Assembly: GCA_002452515.1 (NCBI GenBank)
Contig: DKEN01000063.1
Span: forward strand, 1-6,438
Origin: Spartobacteria bacterium UBA6821
GTDB lineage: Bacteria > Verrucomicrobiota > Verrucomicrobiia > Chthoniobacterales > UBA6821
Direction of reading: 5' to 3'
Length of the DNA stretch: 6,438 nt
Positions 1-6,372 of this stretch are shown here, piece after piece. The notes beneath the pieces were generated by a model. That model had not been told where the DNA came from and searched no databases. It worked only from the letters and a program-made list of their open reading frames with translations. Position 1 is the stretch's first letter, and each line of letters starts with the position of its first letter. A program made the position numbers and the translations under genes.

Positions 1-67
1 AGCCACACGCCAAAAGAACCAGCCAGAAAGTCCAGTTATCTATGAGAGATGGAATTAGTCTTCAAGT
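1..67 (+). repeat. Left copy of an imperfect repeat, inverted partner at 6373-6438
   Basis: These bases align with the reverse complement of 6373-6438. The core, 29-57 against the complement of 6384-6412, matches at 25 of 29 positions without gaps and includes the exact 10-mer TGAGAGATGG. Outside the core the match is patchy and needs small gaps, but CACAC, CAAAA, GCC and a final TCAAGT occur in the same order in both copies. I counted the matches by eye. Neither copy may be complete, because both reach the window edge. It could be a dispersed repeat, the boundary of a transferred segment or a decayed coding fragment; the sequence does not decide between these. Confidence 0.5.
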
Positions 68-109
68 TTCAGCTTTCAGCTTTCAAATTTTTCCTATTTT
101 TCTTTTCCC
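61..109 (+). repeat. 7-base periodic tract ending at a start codon
   Basis: Seven consecutive 7-base units fill this stretch in phase. The first four start with TTCA (TTCAAGT, TTCAGCT twice, TTCAAAT) and the last three are degenerate and T/C rich (for example TTTTCCC). The tract ends exactly one base before the ATG at 110. Similar degenerate heptads, such as ATTTTGC followed by TTTTTGC, recur at 1135-1170. Such 7-base intergenic tracts are, from general familiarity, common in several environmental phyla and have no settled function. Because the tract is pyrimidine rich, it leaves no room for a Shine-Dalgarno site before the DUF5069 gene. Confidence 0.7.
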
Positions 110-1060
110 ATGCCTTCCATCCCCGGTCTCCTCTCCCCTCATGCCTCAATTGAGGGCCTTGCCTATTTCCCCCGGATGCTTTCCAAAATCCGTCTGCACG
201 CTGCGGGAAAGCTCCCTCAGGAATATGTCCCTTATCTGGGTGATGCCTTTGCCGGGAAAACCTTCGATTCCCGATGCCACAAGTTTCTCGGGGTTTCCTA
301 CAAGGAGCTTGTGGAGAGGACACTCGAAGGGGGATCCGATGCCGAGATTCTCGCTTGGGCGCGAAACCGTGGAAAGAACCCCTCCGCTGAACAGATCGCC
401 ATCTGGAGTGCCTATGCCACCAAACGGGGCTGGAGGGATGACGGTGCGGCACAACGTGCCAACTGGGCTTCAGAGGAGGGATTTGATCCCGAGGCGATCC
501 TCACCTTCTTTGACCTGATCGATGTGCTAGAAGGGATTCGAAAAGCCACCGATTTCATTCCCGAACCGTTTCTTCCCGGCCCCTTCACCGTTCCGCATCC
601 GACGATCATTCCCGGACTACCGAGTCCCTATGAAGAAACTGGTGGGCTGGTTTATTTCCCCCGGATGATCGCCAAGATCACTCTGGCTGCCGAAGGAAAA
701 CTTCCCGAGGCATGGGCCAAGGCACGCGGCTCCATGGGAGGAGATCGGGCAACGGTGCAGAGCTTCGATGCCTACTGCTGCCGCTTTCTGGGAATCAACT
801 ACGAGGAATTGGAATCGAAAGTTCTAGGTGGAGAGACTGATCCCTCCACCCTTCTCGCTTGGGCTCTCGACATGGGAACCCATCCGAACGCCGATGAAAT
901 CACGATCTGGAGCACCTTTTTGAGGAAGCGTGGCTGGCGGGATGAATACACGCATCGTCTTATCTTTCGCCTGGAGGAGGCAGGAATTCCCGGCGATGCG
1001 GTGAGGACAATGTTCGACTACATCGACCTCGATGAGGGTCACCCCCTTCGCTCCCCATAA
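110..1060 (+). CDS. Tandem DUF5069 domain protein
   Basis: This 316-residue protein consists of two copies of the DUF5069 domain, a family of unknown function. Copy 1 spans about residues 15-145 and copy 2 about 168-312, joined by a Pro-rich linker. Landmarks recur in order: YFPRM (19-23 and 182-186), a KLP motif (34-36 and 197-199), a Cys followed by FLG (about 56-61 and 223-228), an IW..(Y/F)..KRGWRD block (98-110 and 266-278), and an F(D)xIDxxEG ending (about 134-142 and 302-310). No signal peptide or membrane segment is visible, so it is probably cytoplasmic. ATG 110 is the likely start: the in-frame stop TAG at 56-58 lies upstream with no other start between, and the residues before YFPRM mirror those before copy 2. 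No Shine-Dalgarno site is present. Typical members, as I recall, have one domain, so the duplication is notable. Its role cannot be inferred from its neighbours. Confidence 0.9.
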   Translation: MPSIPGLLSPHASIEGLAYFPRMLSKIRLHAAGKLPQEYVPYLGDAFAGKTFDSRCHKFLGVSYKELVERTLEGGSDAEILAWARNRGKNPSAEQIAIWSAYATKRGWRDDGAAQRANWASEEGFDPEAILTFFDLIDVLEGIRKATDFIPEPFLPGPFTVPHPTIIPGLPSPYEETGGLVYFPRMIAKITLAAEGKLPEAWAKARGSMGGDRATVQSFDAYCCRFLGINYEELESKVLGGETDPSTLLAWALDMGTHPNADEITIWSTFLRKRGWRDEYTHRLIFRLEEAGIPGDAVRTMFDYIDLDEGHPLRSP

Positions 1061-1068
1061 AGACATCA

Positions 1069-1163
1069 GGAAGAGAGAAAAATTGAAAATGAGGAGGTCA
1101 GAAGAGGGTTGCAGCATCCTACTTTCTTCAGCCGCTTTTCCATTTTGCTTTTTGCCTTTTTCC
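1069..1163. repeat. Imperfect purine/pyrimidine inverted repeat with heptad units
   Basis: A purine-rich arm at 1069-1094 (GGAAGAGAG... ending GAAAATGAGG) is roughly complementary to a pyrimidine-rich arm at 1140-1163 (CCATTTTGC... ending TTTTTCC). Between them GAAGA (1101-1105) can pair with TCTTC (1125-1129). The right arm also shows 7-base periodicity: CTTTTCC, ATTTTGC and TTTTTGC in phase from 1135 to 1155. The element starts nine bases after the DUF5069 stop codon, so a transcript could fold here and the structure might act as a 3' end, although no clean terminator is visible. Pairing was judged by eye and contains mismatches. Confidence 0.4.
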
Positions 1164-1179
1164 TTTTTTCTCCCCCAGC

Positions 1180-1354
1180 ACCACTACCTGTTGTGGTCAA
1201 GTAATAATATTACCACAACTTTTAGATTGATTAGTGCCCTGCTCACTGCAATACAGGGCTCGCGTTGAGTTCCTCTTACCACCAACTTCCATCGGTGTGG
1301 TTCGAGCATTTCCGGAATCTTCCGGGAATCTCTGACAAGCTTTCTCGTCTTGTC
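1180..1354. other. Cluster of four hairpins in the gap before the PhoH gene
   Basis: Four inverted repeats lie in series. GTTGTGGT (1190-1197) pairs with ACCACAAC (1212-1219), enclosing the small palindrome GTAATAATATTAC (1201-1213). GCCCTG (1236-1241) pairs with CAGGGC (1254-1259). A 22-base near-palindrome (1308-1329) has the perfect core CCGGAA-TC-TTCCGG. GACAAG (1334-1339) pairs with CTTGTC (1349-1354). ACCAC at 1180-1184 could also pair with GTGGT at 1193-1197, giving an alternative fold at the 5' edge. This may be a structured leader of the PhoH gene about 100 bases downstream, a small RNA on either strand, or a decayed element. No coding sequence here is convincing, and I see nothing notable in 1355-1456. 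Confidence 0.35.
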
Positions 1355-1456
1355 GTTTCCTCCTTGTCTCAACCACCCCTTGCGTACGCCCTAGCTGTGC
1401 CATTGCGCTTCCATAACACTCACCCGCAGTTCCACCAACAACCCTGACATAACATC

Positions 1457-2992
1457 ATGCACCGAGCCGCCACGATGGATTCCACAGAAGAACCAAGCCT
1501 CTTCTTCCCAACTCCATCGAAACGGGATCGAACGAAAACCCCCGGCCTCGTGAAAAATTTCGTCCTCGACACCAATGTTCTGCTGCATGACCCGCACTGC
1601 CTCAACCTCTTTGAAAACAACCACCTCTTCATTCCCGTCGAGGTGCTTGGAGAGCTCGATCGCTTCAAGAACGAGCAGACCGAGCGCGGTGCCAATGCTC
1701 GCGCCGTCCACCGCTTCCTGACCCAGATCTTCGACCACCAGACCAAGAAGGTCACCAAGGGGGTCAAGACCACCGGCGGCGGCTCCGTCAGGATCTACAT
1801 CAATGACGCCCTACGCCGCGAACGACTCTCTCCCGGGATGCGGCGCTTCACGAAGATTTTTCATGATAAGGAACCGGTCGATCACCGCATCATGGCTGCC
1901 TGCATCTCGCTGATGGAGACCGAGGAGAATCCTACCATTCTCATCACCAAGGATCTCAACATGCAGCTCAAGGCGATGTCGGTCGGCATCACCTGTCAGG
2001 ATTATCTCAACGACAAGGTCGCCGCCTCGGAAGTCGAGGATCTGGAGATCCGCACCATCGTGGTCGAGCCTCATGAGCTTCAGCGCTTCGGCAGCTCCAA
2101 CAGCATCGACATTGAGGAGATCCGCAGCGGCCCCTTAGAGATCAACGAGTATGTCCTCCTCTCCGCCTCCGAACAGAAGCTCATGCCCGCGCGCCACATC
2201 GGCGGTGGCCACTTCATCCGGCTCAAGGTGCCCCACAGCCTTCAGATGCCCCGTGGTATCGAACTGCGCGCGGCAAACCTCGGCCAGCTTTGTTTCCTCG
2301 ACGCCCTTCTTGATCCCAGTATCTCGCTGATCACCTGCTACGGGCAGGCCGGAACGGGCAAGACCCTCACCGCTGTCGGCGCAGGACTCTTCCTCACCGC
2401 CCAGAAAGAATACTCCGGCATGACCGTCAGCCGCCCCGTGGTCGCCATGGGAGAAACCCTAGGCTTCCTCCCCGGAACCCTGAACGAAAAACTCCACCCC
2501 TGGCTCCAGTCGATCTACGACGCCTTCGAGGTCCTCATGCCGCTACATCCCTATCGCCCTGAGGGACAGAATGGACAGCATGCCTCCGAGCGGAAACAAC
2601 AGAAGCGCAAGACCGCCCAGCAGCAGGAAACAGCCGCTCCCGGCCAGAAACCACTCAAGCCCTACGAACAGCTCATCGAACGGGGACTGCTCGAGATTGA
2701 GGCCCTCTGCTACATCCGTGGCCGTTCCATTCCGAACCGCTTCTTCGTCCTCGACGAGGCGCAGCAGCTGACCCCCCTCGAGGCCAAGACTGTCGTCACC
2801 CGCATGTCCAAGGGCTCCAAGCTTGTCATGGTCGGCGACCCCGCCCAAATCGATAATCCCTATGTGGACAGCCGCTCCAACGGCCTCGTCCACACCCGCA
2901 ACCGCCTCCGCGGACAGAAAATCACCGCCCACATTTCGCTGACGAAAGGAGAACGCTCACCGCTAGCCGAAATGGGTGCTCAGATGATGTGA
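1457..2992 (+). CDS. PIN-PhoH fusion (PhoH2-type) RNA-processing ATPase
   Basis: This 511-residue cytoplasmic protein joins an N-terminal PIN nuclease domain (about 34-185) to a C-terminal PhoH ATPase (about 258-508). The PIN acidic residues are visible: D38 in VLDTNVL, E66 in GELDRF, D142 in VDHRIM and D166 in TKDLN. The ATPase has Walker A GQAGTGKT (296-303), the PhoH signature around SRP and GFLPG (325-340), Walker B VLDEAQ (431-436) and VGDPAQID (459-466). This matches the PhoH2 architecture, for which ATP-dependent RNA unwinding coupled to RNA cleavage has been reported in mycobacterial relatives; activity here is inference. A hydrophilic Q/K-rich insert at about 366-400 separates the Walker motifs. 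The in-frame TGA at 1445-1447 limits the start to ATG 1457 or ATG 1475. Neither has a clear Shine-Dalgarno site, and the longer one is given. Third codon positions look more C-rich than in the genes downstream. Confidence 0.95.
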   Translation: MHRAATMDSTEEPSLFFPTPSKRDRTKTPGLVKNFVLDTNVLLHDPHCLNLFENNHLFIPVEVLGELDRFKNEQTERGANARAVHRFLTQIFDHQTKKVTKGVKTTGGGSVRIYINDALRRERLSPGMRRFTKIFHDKEPVDHRIMAACISLMETEENPTILITKDLNMQLKAMSVGITCQDYLNDKVAASEVEDLEIRTIVVEPHELQRFGSSNSIDIEEIRSGPLEINEYVLLSASEQKLMPARHIGGGHFIRLKVPHSLQMPRGIELRAANLGQLCFLDALLDPSISLITCYGQAGTGKTLTAVGAGLFLTAQKEYSGMTVSRPVVAMGETLGFLPGTLNEKLHPWLQSIYDAFEVLMPLHPYRPEGQNGQHASERKQQKRKTAQQQETAAPGQKPLKPYEQLIERGLLEIEALCYIRGRSIPNRFFVLDEAQQLTPLEAKTVVTRMSKGSKLVMVGDPAQIDNPYVDSRSNGLVHTRNRLRGQKITAHISLTKGERSPLAEMGAQMM

Positions 2993-3011
2993 GGACTGGT
3001 GCTTTATGGCC

Positions 3012-3076
3012 GAGAGCGGTGTTGGACTGCGCTTGCCGTAGGACTACTACGGCTGACGCTTGTCCGCCTTGCTCTC
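3012..3076. repeat. 65-base interrupted palindrome after the PhoH gene
   Basis: Paired segments nest symmetrically around the loop GACTA (3042-3046). From the inside out they are GCCGTAG (3035-3041) with CTACGGC (3047-3053), GCG (3029-3031) with CGC (3057-3059), GGAC (3024-3027) with GTCC (3062-3065), GG (3018-3019) with CC (3067-3068), and GAGAGC (3012-3017) with GCTCTC (3071-3076). That is 22 base pairs broken by short internal loops. It starts 20 bases after the PhoH stop codon and has no T-run behind it, so it is not a standard intrinsic terminator. It looks like a REP-type or MITE-like intergenic palindrome, but copy number is needed to show this. It could still affect the stability of the PhoH mRNA 3' end. 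Confidence 0.6.
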
Positions 3077-3097
3077 CTTCCAATCTTGCTGCGTCTT

Positions 3098-3144
3098 GAA
3101 AATGAAAATAGCGATCCCCATCCCCTAGGATCAGGATGAAAATG
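3098..3144. repeat. Small near-palindrome flanked by direct GAAAATG repeats
   Basis: GAAAATG occurs at 3098-3104 and again at 3138-3144. Between them ATCC (3114-3117) and ATCC (3120-3123) face GGAT (3128-3131) and GGAT (3134-3137) across the spacer CCTA, so the segment can fold with one two-base mismatch. It lies in the gap upstream of the DUF3300 gene and could be an operator-like site or more of the neighbouring repeat element. No convincing -35/-10 pair was seen next to it. Confidence 0.3.
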
Positions 3145-3197
3145 GCCGGGGGAGATAACCGATTGCGATTCAGAGAACCCTCGGTATCGTGACGAGG

Positions 3198-4541
3198 ATG
3201 AATACTTTTCGTCCCTCCCAGAACCACACTGCGCTTTCCAGGATTATGGGATATGCAGGTCTGTTACTGATCTCGCTCACGGCTTCTCTCTTCTCCCAGG
3301 GGGAATCTGGCGCACCTGACGATCTGCAAAATCAGCCCCAGAATGTCACCCAAACTCTCTCTCCGGAGAGTCTTCAACAATTGTTGGCCCCGATTGCCCT
3401 CTATCCCGACGCGCTGATCGCGTTGATCCTTCCTGCCTCAACCGTGCCATCTGATGTGGTTTTGGCCTCCCGATATCTTGCAACAAACGGCGATCCGCAG
3501 AACATCCCCAACCAATCATGGGATAGCAGTGTCCAATCCTTGGCCAGTTATCCCGAAGTCATCTCCTGGATGGATCAAAATCTCCAGTGGACCACCACAT
3601 TAGGCGAAGCCTTTAGCGCCCAACCAGCCGATGTGATGAATACCATCCAACAGTTGCGTTCACAGGCCCAGCTTGCCGGAAATCTTGTGGATACGCCTCA
3701 ACAAAGCATTGTGCAGGATGATAACGCGATACGCATTGTCCCCGCCGATTCGGATTACCTTTATGTTCCGCAATACGACCCTGAAGTCGTTTACGTGCAA
3801 CCCTATTCACAAGAGATCGGTCCCATCATCACCTTTGGTGTCGGTTTTTCAGTAGGTGCCTGGCTAAATTACGATTGCGATTGGAATCACCATCAAATTT
3901 ACCGGGGTGATTGGCAGCCAGGTTGGAATAAAGGACGCTACCAACATGGTGGAAATCAGGGGAGTAACAGTGCAATCAACGTCGTGAATATCAATCAGAG
4001 CACAGCCCAAGCTTGGCGCCCTAGTCACCAGAGCAAGCAGCAACTGGCCCGGCAACAGCAAAACTTCGCGCGCATCAATTCAAACCTACCTGCCACTGCC
4101 CGGGCGGCTTCGGGCGTAACCGCCGGCTCCCCCCTGACTCATCCCTGGCAAATCAATACCCAGATCCCGAACCCCTCTCGTGCGAAGTTTGTCAACGGTA
4201 GCATGGCCAAGAATTTCCAGAGTGCGGATGCTCCAACGCATTTTAAAAGCGTTCCCTCGGCACCTGTTCCGATATTGAGAAGTGAAGAGTCCTCACCGGC
4301 GAACAACCCTCGCCCCCAGCCAGTTCCCGCAGAACCGAAAGTCCACAATCCCGTGAGCCAACAGGAAGCCCCTCGCCAGCAGCAGAGACCCGAACCACCT
4401 CCCTCGGTTGTGCAACCTCCGGTGCATACATCCGCACCGCCCGCACAAATCAGCAAAGCTCCCGCTGCCAATCCCGATCAGAGTCCGCCCTCCGGAAAAA
4501 ATCCTGACAAGAAGAAAAAAGACGAGACCCAACTGCAATAG
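3198..4541 (+). CDS. Secreted DUF3300 domain protein
   Basis: This 447-residue protein has an N-terminal signal sequence (hydrophobic core about 17-33, arginines at 5 and 15, likely cut near SQG at 33-35) and a DUF3300 domain at about 56-205. Family features are LLAPIALYPDALIALILPAS (62-81), a SYPEVISWMD segment (117-126) and DYLYVPQYDPEVVYVQPY (186-203). A glycine-rich hydrophobic stretch and an aromatic, His-rich segment (about 213-240) follow, as is usual in the family. The rest (about 245-447) is rich in Gln, Pro, Ala and Asn, looks disordered and ends in a Lys-rich tail. The function of the family is unknown; export to the periplasm or beyond is inferred. ATG 3198 is preferred. A GTG lies in frame at 3189, and ATG 3246 would remove the basic part of the signal peptide. 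As I recall, DUF3300 genes often sit beside DUF2950 genes; none is seen here. Confidence 0.9.
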   Translation: MNTFRPSQNHTALSRIMGYAGLLLISLTASLFSQGESGAPDDLQNQPQNVTQTLSPESLQQLLAPIALYPDALIALILPASTVPSDVVLASRYLATNGDPQNIPNQSWDSSVQSLASYPEVISWMDQNLQWTTTLGEAFSAQPADVMNTIQQLRSQAQLAGNLVDTPQQSIVQDDNAIRIVPADSDYLYVPQYDPEVVYVQPYSQEIGPIITFGVGFSVGAWLNYDCDWNHHQIYRGDWQPGWNKGRYQHGGNQGSNSAINVVNINQSTAQAWRPSHQSKQQLARQQQNFARINSNLPATARAASGVTAGSPLTHPWQINTQIPNPSRAKFVNGSMAKNFQSADAPTHFKSVPSAPVPILRSEESSPANNPRPQPVPAEPKVHNPVSQQEAPRQQQRPEPPPSVVQPPVHTSAPPAQISKAPAANPDQSPPSGKNPDKKKKDETQLQ

Positions 4542-4590
4542 GAATACGCTGGTTTATTATCAGGGGGTTACCAGAAAATCATATAAAGCC

Positions 4591-4607
4591 TAACCATTTG
4601 ATGGTTA
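4591..4607. promoter_or_regulatory. Palindrome 10 bases before the GH43 start codon
   Basis: TAACCAT (4591-4597) and ATGGTTA (4601-4607) are perfect inverted copies around TTG. The site lies where a ribosome would bind and just after the A/T-rich TATAAA (4582-4587), which could serve as a -10 element although no good -35 is seen. It could be an operator for a sugar-responsive regulator or an RNA hairpin limiting translation. Only the symmetry is observed; the role is inference. Confidence 0.4.
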
Positions 4608-4617
4608 AGATATTTCT

Positions 4618-6246
4618 ATGAAGAACTTGAGCATGATACTTGCGGCGTCCTGTTTTTTAGCTGTGACACTCAACGCCTTCGCCGATGAAGGGAATCAGGG
4701 GGCGTGGGGAGACCAGGGCGACGGTACTTATATCAACCCGATTTTGCCCGGTGATTTCAGCGACCCCGATGTGATTCGTGTCGGGACCGACTATTACCTC
4801 ATTACCTCGTCGTTTCAGTATTCCCCGGGGATGGCTATCATGCACTCGAAAGATTTGGTGAACTGGCAATACATCGGTCATTGCATCCCGAACATTGCAA
4901 AGATCGAACCGCATTTAAACTGGGACAACAAGATGGATCGGTACAACAAGGGGGTCTATGCCGGTTCTCTGCGGTATCACGATGGCAAATTCTGGATGTA
5001 CTTTACGGAGGAGGATGCGGGTCTGTTCGTTACGACGGCGCCAAAGCCTGAGGGGCCATGGTCGGATGTGAAGTTGGTTTCCAACATCAAGAACATGGAT
5101 GATCCGTGTCCCTTTTGGGATGACGACGGCAAGGCCTATCTGATCATGAGCAGCCCCGGGAAGAAGTGGTACACCCACCTCTACAACATGTCACCGGATG
5201 GCCTTTCCATTGATCTCGCGAGTGATCGTCCGCTTGACCCGGATCAAACCAGCGAGGGTAACAAAATCTACAAGTTCAACGGCGAGTATTATGTCTTCCA
5301 CAACCAGTGCCAGTTCCGCGGCCGCAACCGTCGCGGGATGATGATGCGTTCAAAAAGCATCGAGGGCCCATGGGAAAAGAGAGTTATTTTGGAAACAAGG
5401 CCGGGTAAAAATGATCTGGAACCGAATCAGGGCGGCCTGATTGATACAGACAAGGGCGACTGGTGGTTCATTACCCATCAGGGCACTGGTCGCTGGGAAG
5501 GGCGTGCCAGCAATCTGCTTCACGTCAAGTGGATCGATGGCTGGCCCATTCCGGGGACGGTCGATCCGACCGGGGCGGGAAATATCACGTGGCATGAGAA
5601 GAAGCCGATTGACGGATTTCCCATTGTCGTCCCTCAGAGTAGTGACGAATTCAACGGGCCGGCACTCGGCTTGCAATGGGAATGGAATTATGAGCCACGG
5701 GCGGATAAGTGGTCGCTAACCGAGCGCCCCGGTTTCCTTCGCCTGCACGCCTTCAAGCCGCAAGTTCCGGGCGATTTCTTCAAGGCCGGAAATACGCTCA
5801 CTCAACGGGTCATGGGCTACACAGGCGGTGAGATCGTGGTAAAAGCTGACATCAGCGGCATGGCGGATGGTCAGACGGCAGGTGTGTGCGCTTATTGGAA
5901 ACCAGTGGCGATGCTCGGTGTCGTCCAGCAAGGTGGCGTGCGCACCCTCCAACTCTCAAATGACAAAAAAATAACAGTCGGCCCGACGCTGACTGGAAAG
6001 GATGTCTGGTTGAAATTGATCATCGATGACAAGGCAAGTTGCACCTTTGCCTATAGCCTGGATGGAACGACTTTCATCCCCATCGGCGATAGTTTCAAAT
6101 TCGGTTGGGCCAATTACCGTGGCACGCGCTTCGCCCTCTACAATTGGAACGATGACACCGAAGCCGGTTACATCGATTTCGATTACTTTCACTACGATTA
6201 TAACGGCCCACAAAATCATCAGGGCGCGCAAACTACTGGCAAGTGA
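4618..6246 (+). CDS. Secreted GH43 glycoside hydrolase (beta-xylosidase / arabinofuranosidase type)
   Basis: This 542-residue enzyme has a signal peptide (1-22, likely cut after AFA at 20-22), a five-bladed propeller GH43 catalytic domain (about 37-312) and a C-terminal concanavalin-like beta-sandwich (about 340-526) of the type found in GH43 beta-xylosidases. The expected catalytic acids are present: general base D49 in FSDPD, pKa-modulating D162 in DDPCPFWDDDG, and general acid E213 in EGNKIYK. GH43 enzymes release xylose or arabinose from plant hemicellulose or arabinan side chains; the exact substrate and subfamily cannot be fixed by eye. Export suggests it acts on oligosaccharides in the periplasm or outside the cell. 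No transporter, regulator or other hydrolase gene adjoins it in the window. The start ATG 4618 has no Shine-Dalgarno site but gives a complete signal peptide. The gene ends with a double stop, TGA then TAG in frame, and a terminator follows within 25 bases. Confidence 0.95.
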   Translation: MKNLSMILAASCFLAVTLNAFADEGNQGAWGDQGDGTYINPILPGDFSDPDVIRVGTDYYLITSSFQYSPGMAIMHSKDLVNWQYIGHCIPNIAKIEPHLNWDNKMDRYNKGVYAGSLRYHDGKFWMYFTEEDAGLFVTTAPKPEGPWSDVKLVSNIKNMDDPCPFWDDDGKAYLIMSSPGKKWYTHLYNMSPDGLSIDLASDRPLDPDQTSEGNKIYKFNGEYYVFHNQCQFRGRNRRGMMMRSKSIEGPWEKRVILETRPGKNDLEPNQGGLIDTDKGDWWFITHQGTGRWEGRASNLLHVKWIDGWPIPGTVDPTGAGNITWHEKKPIDGFPIVVPQSSDEFNGPALGLQWEWNYEPRADKWSLTERPGFLRLHAFKPQVPGDFFKAGNTLTQRVMGYTGGEIVVKADISGMADGQTAGVCAYWKPVAMLGVVQQGGVRTLQLSNDKKITVGPTLTGKDVWLKLIIDDKASCTFAYSLDGTTFIPIGDSFKFGWANYRGTRFALYNWNDDTEAGYIDFDYFHYDYNGPQNHQGAQTTGK

Positions 6247-6257
6247 TAGTGCGTTTT

Positions 6258-6304
6258 TTCCTTTTGAGACACCTTCTAAAAGGAAGGTGTTGGAAGGTGT
6301 TTTT
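6258..6304 (+). terminator. Terminator with duplicated 3' arm and an overlapping alternative hairpin
   Basis: ACACCTTC (6269-6276) can pair with GAAGGTGT at 6283-6290 or with a second identical copy at 6293-6300, which runs directly into T-rich sequence (T 6300-6304). The two 3' arms belong to an exact tandem repeat of GGAAGGTGTT (6282-6291 and 6292-6301). A third helix, TTCCTTTT (6258-6265) with AAAAGGAA (6278-6285), overlaps the first. It follows the GH43 double stop codon, so termination of that transcript is the simplest role. The weak T-run after the first arm and the better one after the second suggest the outer pairing is the working terminator. Confidence 0.65.
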
Positions 6305-6372
6305 CTAGGAACGGATAAGCAGTGTCCGCTGGAAGCTGTTCACCCGAAAATAAGCTCCCCACGCCTATTCCT

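Noticed and set aside
42..518. An open frame of 158 codons overlapping the start of the DUF5069 gene.
   Set aside because: It is a shadow in another frame. The DUF5069 frame has clear family motifs over the same bases, and this one has none.
1091..1204. A strong Shine-Dalgarno-like GAGGAGGT (1091-1098) followed by a TTG-started frame of 31 codons (1109-1204) encoding a Phe/Leu-rich peptide.
   Set aside because: The hydrophobic residues come from the T-rich heptad tract, the start is TTG, and the Shine-Dalgarno-like bases are part of the purine arm of the repeat.
1205..1213. TAATATTAC, identical to the nick-site nonamer of geminivirus and circovirus origins, inside an inverted repeat.
   Set aside because: A nine-base match alone is expected by chance often enough, and there is no Rep gene, iteron or other replication feature nearby.
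1290..1312. GGTTCGAG, resembling a tRNA T-loop.
   Set aside because: The flanking bases do not form a T-stem, and no acceptor, D or anticodon arm could be placed around it.
1184..1403. Overlapping minus-strand frames of 62 and 68 codons in the gap before the PhoH gene.
   Set aside because: No recognisable motif and no ribosome-binding site, and the region is better explained by the hairpin cluster. A decayed gene cannot be excluded.
2543..2932. A minus-strand frame of 129 codons inside the PhoH gene.
   Set aside because: It lies opposite conserved Walker B sequence, and its composition follows from the C-rich codon positions of the real gene.
3189..3197. GTG 3189 as the start of the DUF3300 gene.
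   Set aside because: ATG 3198 in the same frame gives the same complete signal peptide, and no ribosome-binding site favours the GTG. It remains possible.
4633..4656. Cys 12 in the GH43 signal sequence as a possible lipoprotein cysteine.
   Set aside because: The preceding residues (A-A-S) lack the usual Leu at -3, cleavage there would leave too short a signal, and a good signal peptidase I site follows at AFA.
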